NCBI GenBank assembly: GCA_007095845.1
Contig: SFBI01000175.1
Location: 1-36,612, forward strand
Reading direction: 5' to 3'
DNA: 36,612 nucleotides
From: Microcystis aeruginosa Ma_MB_S_20031200_S102
Lineage (GTDB): Bacteria > Cyanobacteriota > Cyanobacteriia > Cyanobacteriales > Microcystaceae
Of the stretch, positions 33,509 to 36,612 are shown piece after piece. The position numbers and the translations under genes are program-made. Within the stretch, counting starts at the first letter, position 1, and each line of letters opens with the position of its first letter. The notes below the pieces were generated by a model that saw nothing but the letters and a program-made list of their open reading frames with translations, did not search any database and was not told the DNA's origin.

Positions 33509-33700
33509 TTAGATGAGTTTGAGTTCATCTTCAAAAAACCAAGTAGCGGTTTTATCATCGAACTGGACAACAGCACCAACACCGCTGCCATCGGTCATCT
33601 TAAAATTTTTGATGACACCCACTTTACCCAATTTACCCGCTACATCCGAGTTAACGCGGTCTCTTAAGCGACAGACCTTGACTTTTTGCCCGATTTCCAT
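33509..33700 (-). CDS. petP: Cytochrome b6f subunit PetP (DUF2862)
   Basis: A 63-aa SH3-fold protein: MEIGQKVKVCRLRDRVNSDV, GKLGKVGVIKNFKMTDGSGV, and VVQFDDKTATWFFEDEL. PetP is a peripheral cyanobacterial subunit of cytochrome b6f affecting electron-transport balance. ATG 33700 fits the family; the 40 codons upstream of it in frame are intergenic. First gene of an operon with the ArsA-like ATPase and chlG. Confidence 0.9.
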   Translation of the reverse strand: MEIGQKVKVCRLRDRVNSDVAGKLGKVGVIKNFKMTDGSGVGAVVQFDDKTATWFFEDELKLI

Positions 33701-33870
33701 TACTTCCACAGTTTTAATAAGATGATAATTCAATAAACCAATCCTAAGTTTAATATAAATTCGTGTCAGATAAACTCTCCAATGATCTTCGGTCATTAGT
33801 CTTTCTAAGATCATCCGCACTTAGCGATCATATATACTAATGCTAAATCCGTTGAGTACAGGCTAGTTAT

Positions 33871-33929
33871 GAGAAGAGGCAAAAGGCAAGAGGCAAGAGG
33901 CAAGAGGCAAGAGGCAAGAGGCAAGAGGG
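33871..33929. repeat. Heptamer array GGCAAGA
   Basis: About seven near-perfect copies of the 7-bp unit GGCAAGA; a shorter group of related copies follows at 33998-34032. Typical cyanobacterial short tandem repeats (STRR). Flanked by inverted GCTAAATCCG/GGATTTAGTA-like pieces at 33840-33850 and 33955-33964. Confidence 0.85.
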
Positions 33930-34080
33930 AATAAATAATCAGTTTTTAATAACTGGATTTAGTATAAGGAATTGAACAAAATCAACCTCTTGCTTAGGAT
34001 AGGCAAAAGACAAGAGGCAATAGGCAAGAGGTAGTTAGATATGTGCAATTAATTGTGTCTAACTACTCAAAAAAGGGGTT

Positions 34081-34413
34081 TTATTTGGTTTCTGGGGCAG
34101 GATTTCGGAGATTTTCTATTTGTTCTCTTTGCTTGCGTTTAAACTCCTCAGCCGCTTCGTTGATATTATTGAGGGTATCTTCCTGAAATTCCGATCCGTC
34201 CCGGCTACGGCGAAAATTACTATTATGAATCAAGTCTAGAGGATTAAAACCACCGAGACTATCCCTGCCATCAGAACTACGTTCATTTTTTTGATAATCT
34301 GGCTGACTGGGGTTCAAGCTTTGAGCTAACACTTGCGGATTAAAATCAGCCCCGACTAATAAAATAGTAGCTAGAAATAAAGACGATTTGATCAACATTT
34401 TTTGAGTATTCAT
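34081..34413 (-). CDS. Secreted hypothetical protein, 110 aa
   Basis: An N-terminal signal peptide (MNTQKMLIKSSLFLATILLV, predicted cleavage after VLAQ or LAQS at ~30) precedes a polar, charged mature part (PSQPDYQKNERSSDGRDSLG, FQEDTLNNINEAAEEFKRKQ). No domain recognised; widespread small periplasmic-type protein of cyanobacteria. A HIP1-free, AT-rich region surrounds it. Confidence 0.65.
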   Translation of the reverse strand: MNTQKMLIKSSLFLATILLVGADFNPQVLAQSLNPSQPDYQKNERSSDGRDSLGGFNPLDLIHNSNFRRSRDGSEFQEDTLNNINEAAEEFKRKQREQIENLRNPAPETK

Positions 34414-34491
34414 AATCTAACTAACTCCTCAGAAAATTATCTTGTTTTTGGTGGTGAGAAATTGACAAGCTTTTCAATGAACAGTAAACTA

Positions 34492-34549
34492 ATAACTGGT
34501 AACTGATAACTGGTAACTGGTAACTGATAACTGATAACTGGTAACTGAT
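34492..34549. repeat. Heptamer array TAACTGR
   Basis: Eight copies of the 7-bp units TAACTGG and TAACTGA, mixed. The array ends exactly at the stop codon of the permease gene (stop at 34550-34552). Confidence 0.88.
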
Positions 34550-35446
34550 TTAAGCAAAACGACGACGAAGTAAGGGCTGAATTGCTAAAAGGATTAGCAG
34601 ATCAAAAGCTAAGAGCAAGGCTAAAACTGTCAAGAAATTGAGGTCAAGCCAAGGGGTTTGTAAGACTATGCTATCAAAAGACCAGTGCTGATTGAAATAA
34701 ATATAACGGATCGGTTCGATCGCATAGGTGAGAGGGTTGAGACTAGCGATTACTTTTAACCAATCTGCCATAAAGTTTAAGGGTGCGAGGGCGGTACTGG
34801 CAAATAAAAGCGGTAAATTGGTGACAAAAATGACGGCGATTAATTCGATATGTCCGGGGAGAGCAAAGGTTAAACTGAGACTTAAGGCAGTCATCCCCAA
34901 AACGATCAGAAAAACAATCAAAGCGATCGCACCTAATCCAGCTAAACTGGGCCATCCGGCCCCTAAAAAGGCACTAGCGGCCACGATCGAGGCGGTTTGG
35001 ATGAAACTGAGGGCGATAATATAAATGGTAGAAGCGGCCACGATCGAGTAACGAGTGGTTAAAGGTGCTACCAAGAGACGGTTAAGAAAGCCAAATTCTC
35101 GATCGAACATTACCGGCAAACCGGCATTTAAGGCCCCAGAAAAAGCGGTAAAGACAATCACCCCGGGGGCGAGAAATTTAGCATAACTGAGATCGTTGCC
35201 GAATAGTCCCTGGGGGGCATTATAAAATAAAGCTCCAAATAAAATCAGCCACATAAAGGGCTGAATTACCCCCGCGATTAGGGTTGAAGGACGACGTTGT
35301 AATTGGATGAACAGACGTTTAGTCATGGCCAGAGTTTCTTGCAGAAATTCCCCTAGCACATTTCCCCCATCGTCCACCGTTGCTGCTCTAGTGGGATTGG
35401 GGGCTAAACTAGCTTTTAAGGAAGAAGGTGTGATGGTTTGGCTCAT
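34550..35446 (-). CDS. ABC-2 type transporter permease
   Basis: A 298-aa integral membrane subunit of an ABC exporter (DrrB/ABC-2 family). Six membrane helices are visible, with typical text QPFMWLILFGALFYNAPQG, KFLAPGVIVFTAFSGALNAG, MFDREFGFLNRLLVAPLTTR and the loop LNPLTYAIEPIRYI. The ATPase partner is not adjacent: the upstream neighbour is 226 bp away and is DUF305. Substrate unknown; relatives export polysaccharides, lipids or drugs. The N-terminal ~30 residues are cytoplasmic. Confidence 0.9.
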   Translation of the reverse strand: MSQTITPSSLKASLAPNPTRAATVDDGGNVLGEFLQETLAMTKRLFIQLQRRPSTLIAGVIQPFMWLILFGALFYNAPQGLFGNDLSYAKFLAPGVIVFTAFSGALNAGLPVMFDREFGFLNRLLVAPLTTRYSIVAASTIYIIALSFIQTASIVAASAFLGAGWPSLAGLGAIALIVFLIVLGMTALSLSLTFALPGHIELIAVIFVTNLPLLFASTALAPLNFMADWLKVIASLNPLTYAIEPIRYIYFNQHWSFDSIVLQTPWLDLNFLTVLALLLAFDLLILLAIQPLLRRRFA

Positions 35447-35672
35447 GAAATATTTACCTCGAAAGGGAAGGGTTTAGGTAGAGATTTTGGGATTGTCACT
35501 CTCAATCCCCAGCAAGCTAACAGTTTTATTTTAAAGTGAACAGAAGGATATAGCAGTTATCTTTATTTTGAGGCGATAAGTCTCTGGTTTTAGGGAAAAC
35601 TAGAACTTATGTATTAGTTAAGCGTAGTTGCATTAGGGAGCGCACCCGACAAAATTGCGATCGCAATACCAG

Positions 35673-36305
35673 CTAATGATGCATCCCACCCATTGAATTG
35701 CGATCACCAAACCAGGCCATCAACCAAGTTTGCATCTGCTGAATTTCCCGGCGCTGGCTAGTGGCAATGTTCTCAGCAAAGGGCCGGACAGCCTGATGCT
35801 TCACCAGATTATGATTTAGGAGCATTTGCGACATCATCACGGCTCCCATATGATGTTTAATCATATCTTGTAAAAAAGTTTGATCTAGGGCATCGCCCTG
35901 AAGTTGACTCAGATCGCGCATCATGGGAACGTAGGAGACGCTAATATTCCTTCCGGGATACCACTGGTTGAGCCAGTTTTTCATCTGAGCAATTTCAGCA
36001 GTTTGCACTTTAATGATCTTTTGAGCAAACTGCCTCATCTCAGGACGAGTAGTGCGTTTCAGAATAACCTGGGCGGTATCGATTGCCTCCTGATGGTGGG
36101 GAATCATTTGGGCAAGATAGTTAAACTCGCTACTGACCTGCATATGATGCATCCCACCCATGCCGTTGGGAGAAAATTGAGCAGAGGCGGAATCTGGAGA
36201 ATTTACAGATGGACGTGTCAAAAGTAAAGTTGAGGTTGCAGCCAACCCAAGAGCGGCAACCGCCCCCAGCGCAATAATGGCTTTATTTTTCATGGGAGAA
36301 ACCAT
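35673..36305 (-). CDS. DUF305 periplasmic protein
   Basis: A 210-aa protein with an N-terminal signal or anchor helix (AIIALGAVAALGLAATSTLL), then two DUF305 four-helix segments (ferritin-like). Histidine/methionine motifs YLAQMIPHHQEAIDTAQVIL and QDMIKHHMGAVMMSQMLL, with GMGGMHHMQV near the start and NSMGGMHH at the C terminus, suggest metal, perhaps copper, binding. ATG 36305 is supported by GAGG 7 nt upstream; the second ATG (36293) has no such site. Family function is not established. Confidence 0.85.
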   Translation of the reverse strand: MVSPMKNKAIIALGAVAALGLAATSTLLLTRPSVNSPDSASAQFSPNGMGGMHHMQVSSEFNYLAQMIPHHQEAIDTAQVILKRTTRPEMRQFAQKIIKVQTAEIAQMKNWLNQWYPGRNISVSYVPMMRDLSQLQGDALDQTFLQDMIKHHMGAVMMSQMLLNHNLVKHQAVRPFAENIATSQRREIQQMQTWLMAWFGDRNSMGGMHH

Positions 36306-36352
36306 TTACAAACCTCACTATACTATAGCACCTGCCCAAAAGTAACCGGAAC

Positions 36353-36407
36353 TATCTTGACCAAGAAATTGGCAGTCTAACGGCTGAACTCACCCGCCGT
36401 CGTTAAC
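36353..36407 (+). pseudogene. Possible coding remnant before a terminator
   Basis: One plus-strand frame reads YLDQEIGSLTAELTRRR and stops at 36407, directly before a hairpin terminator on the same strand. In-frame upstream there is a stop at 36326, so no full gene exists. It may be the surviving 3' end of a gene; low support. Confidence 0.3.
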
Positions 36408-36414
36408 TTCCGAT

Positions 36415-36448
36415 AAGGCTCAGACCGTAACTGATGAGCCTTTCTTTG
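36415..36448 (+). terminator. Rho-independent terminator
   Basis: AAGGCTCA (36415-36422), a 12-nt loop, TGAGCCTT (36435-36442) then TCTTT. It terminates transcription on the plus strand, yet no plus-strand gene precedes it except the scrap at 36353-36407. Confidence 0.6.
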
Positions 36449-36612
36449 TCAACTCTTGAGGTTGATGCGTTTCATTTTTGAATTGGCGTATTGTTCGGCT
36501 CTTCGTTACCCTTTATGCTAAATCAACAGACAAGATGCCAAGATAACATACTTCTAACCCAAAAATTCCGAAAGTTTCTAAAGCCAGATGCTCTCCGTTT
36601 TATTAGTTTAAG
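36449..36612. other. Right edge, no gene seen
   Basis: No reading frame or repeat was recognised in these 164 bases. Confidence 0.4.

Noticed and set aside
33871..34549. CRISPR-like look of the heptamer arrays
   Set aside because: Units of 7 bp directly abut each other with no spacers, and no cas genes occur in the window. They are STRR-type tandem repeats.

Overview
The window looks like a cyanobacterial chromosome, most likely Microcystis or a close relative. Evidence for a cyanobacterium is direct: chlorophyll synthase (ChlG), a HliD-type high-light-inducible protein, the cytochrome b6f subunit PetP, a glycine-rich RRM protein, XisI/XisH, and many copies of the HIP1 octamer GCGATCGC. The Microcystis assignment is an inference from the density of MITE-like elements, heptamer/octamer repeats, toxin-antitoxin modules and gene fragments.

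Left part (1-8.4 kb) is accessory DNA. It starts with a broken glycosyltransferase tail and another degenerate coding scrap. Next comes a two-gene unit of an unknown 136-aa protein and a HigA-like antitoxin with no recognised toxin. A large TPR-CHAT protease-like gene follows on the minus strand. Behind it lie three toxin-antitoxin modules (RelBE-like, HigBA, HicBA). They alternate with two truncated copies of the 5' end of a TPR-CHAT gene, and a shared leader made of TGTGAT repeats occurs at two or three of these places.

Middle part (8.5-15 kb) is housekeeping: glycogen phosphorylase (glgP), an RRM RNA-binding protein, a small membrane protein, tRNA-Thr(CGU), recA with a plausible SOS box and a clear terminator, and an aldo/keto reductase. 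From 15.1 to 18.3 kb there is a second variable island. A pentapeptide-repeat protein with an N-terminal HTH-like domain lies between two ~290-bp direct repeats. It is followed by a 142-bp MITE-like element, xisI with an internally deleted xisH, and a nested palindromic element.

Right part (18.4-36.6 kb) is mostly single-copy metabolism and cell maintenance: ComB-family phosphatase, folC, a DUF3352 protein, a Uma2 nuclease-fold protein, rpsF, an FAH-family hydrolase, tpiA, a PPP-type phosphoesterase, a site-2 protease with CBS domains, an FHA/zinc-ribbon protein, 6-phosphogluconolactonase, a secreted zinc peptidase, then hliD, a BI-1 family membrane protein, chlG, an ArsA/Get3-like ATPase and petP. 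The last five are on one strand; petP-ATPase-chlG is almost certainly one operon and hliD lies 1.2 kb downstream, which fits the known physical partnership of ChlG and HliD. The end holds a small secreted protein, an ABC-2 permease without its ATPase, and a DUF305 protein.

Several intergenic regions are short tandem repeats that directly abut stop or start codons. The most interesting points are the TPR-CHAT/toxin-antitoxin mosaic, the unknown-protein/antitoxin pair at 873-1586, the repeat-flanked pentapeptide gene, and the petP-ATPase-chlG-hliD neighbourhood. All functional names rest on reading the translated sequences; no database search was run.
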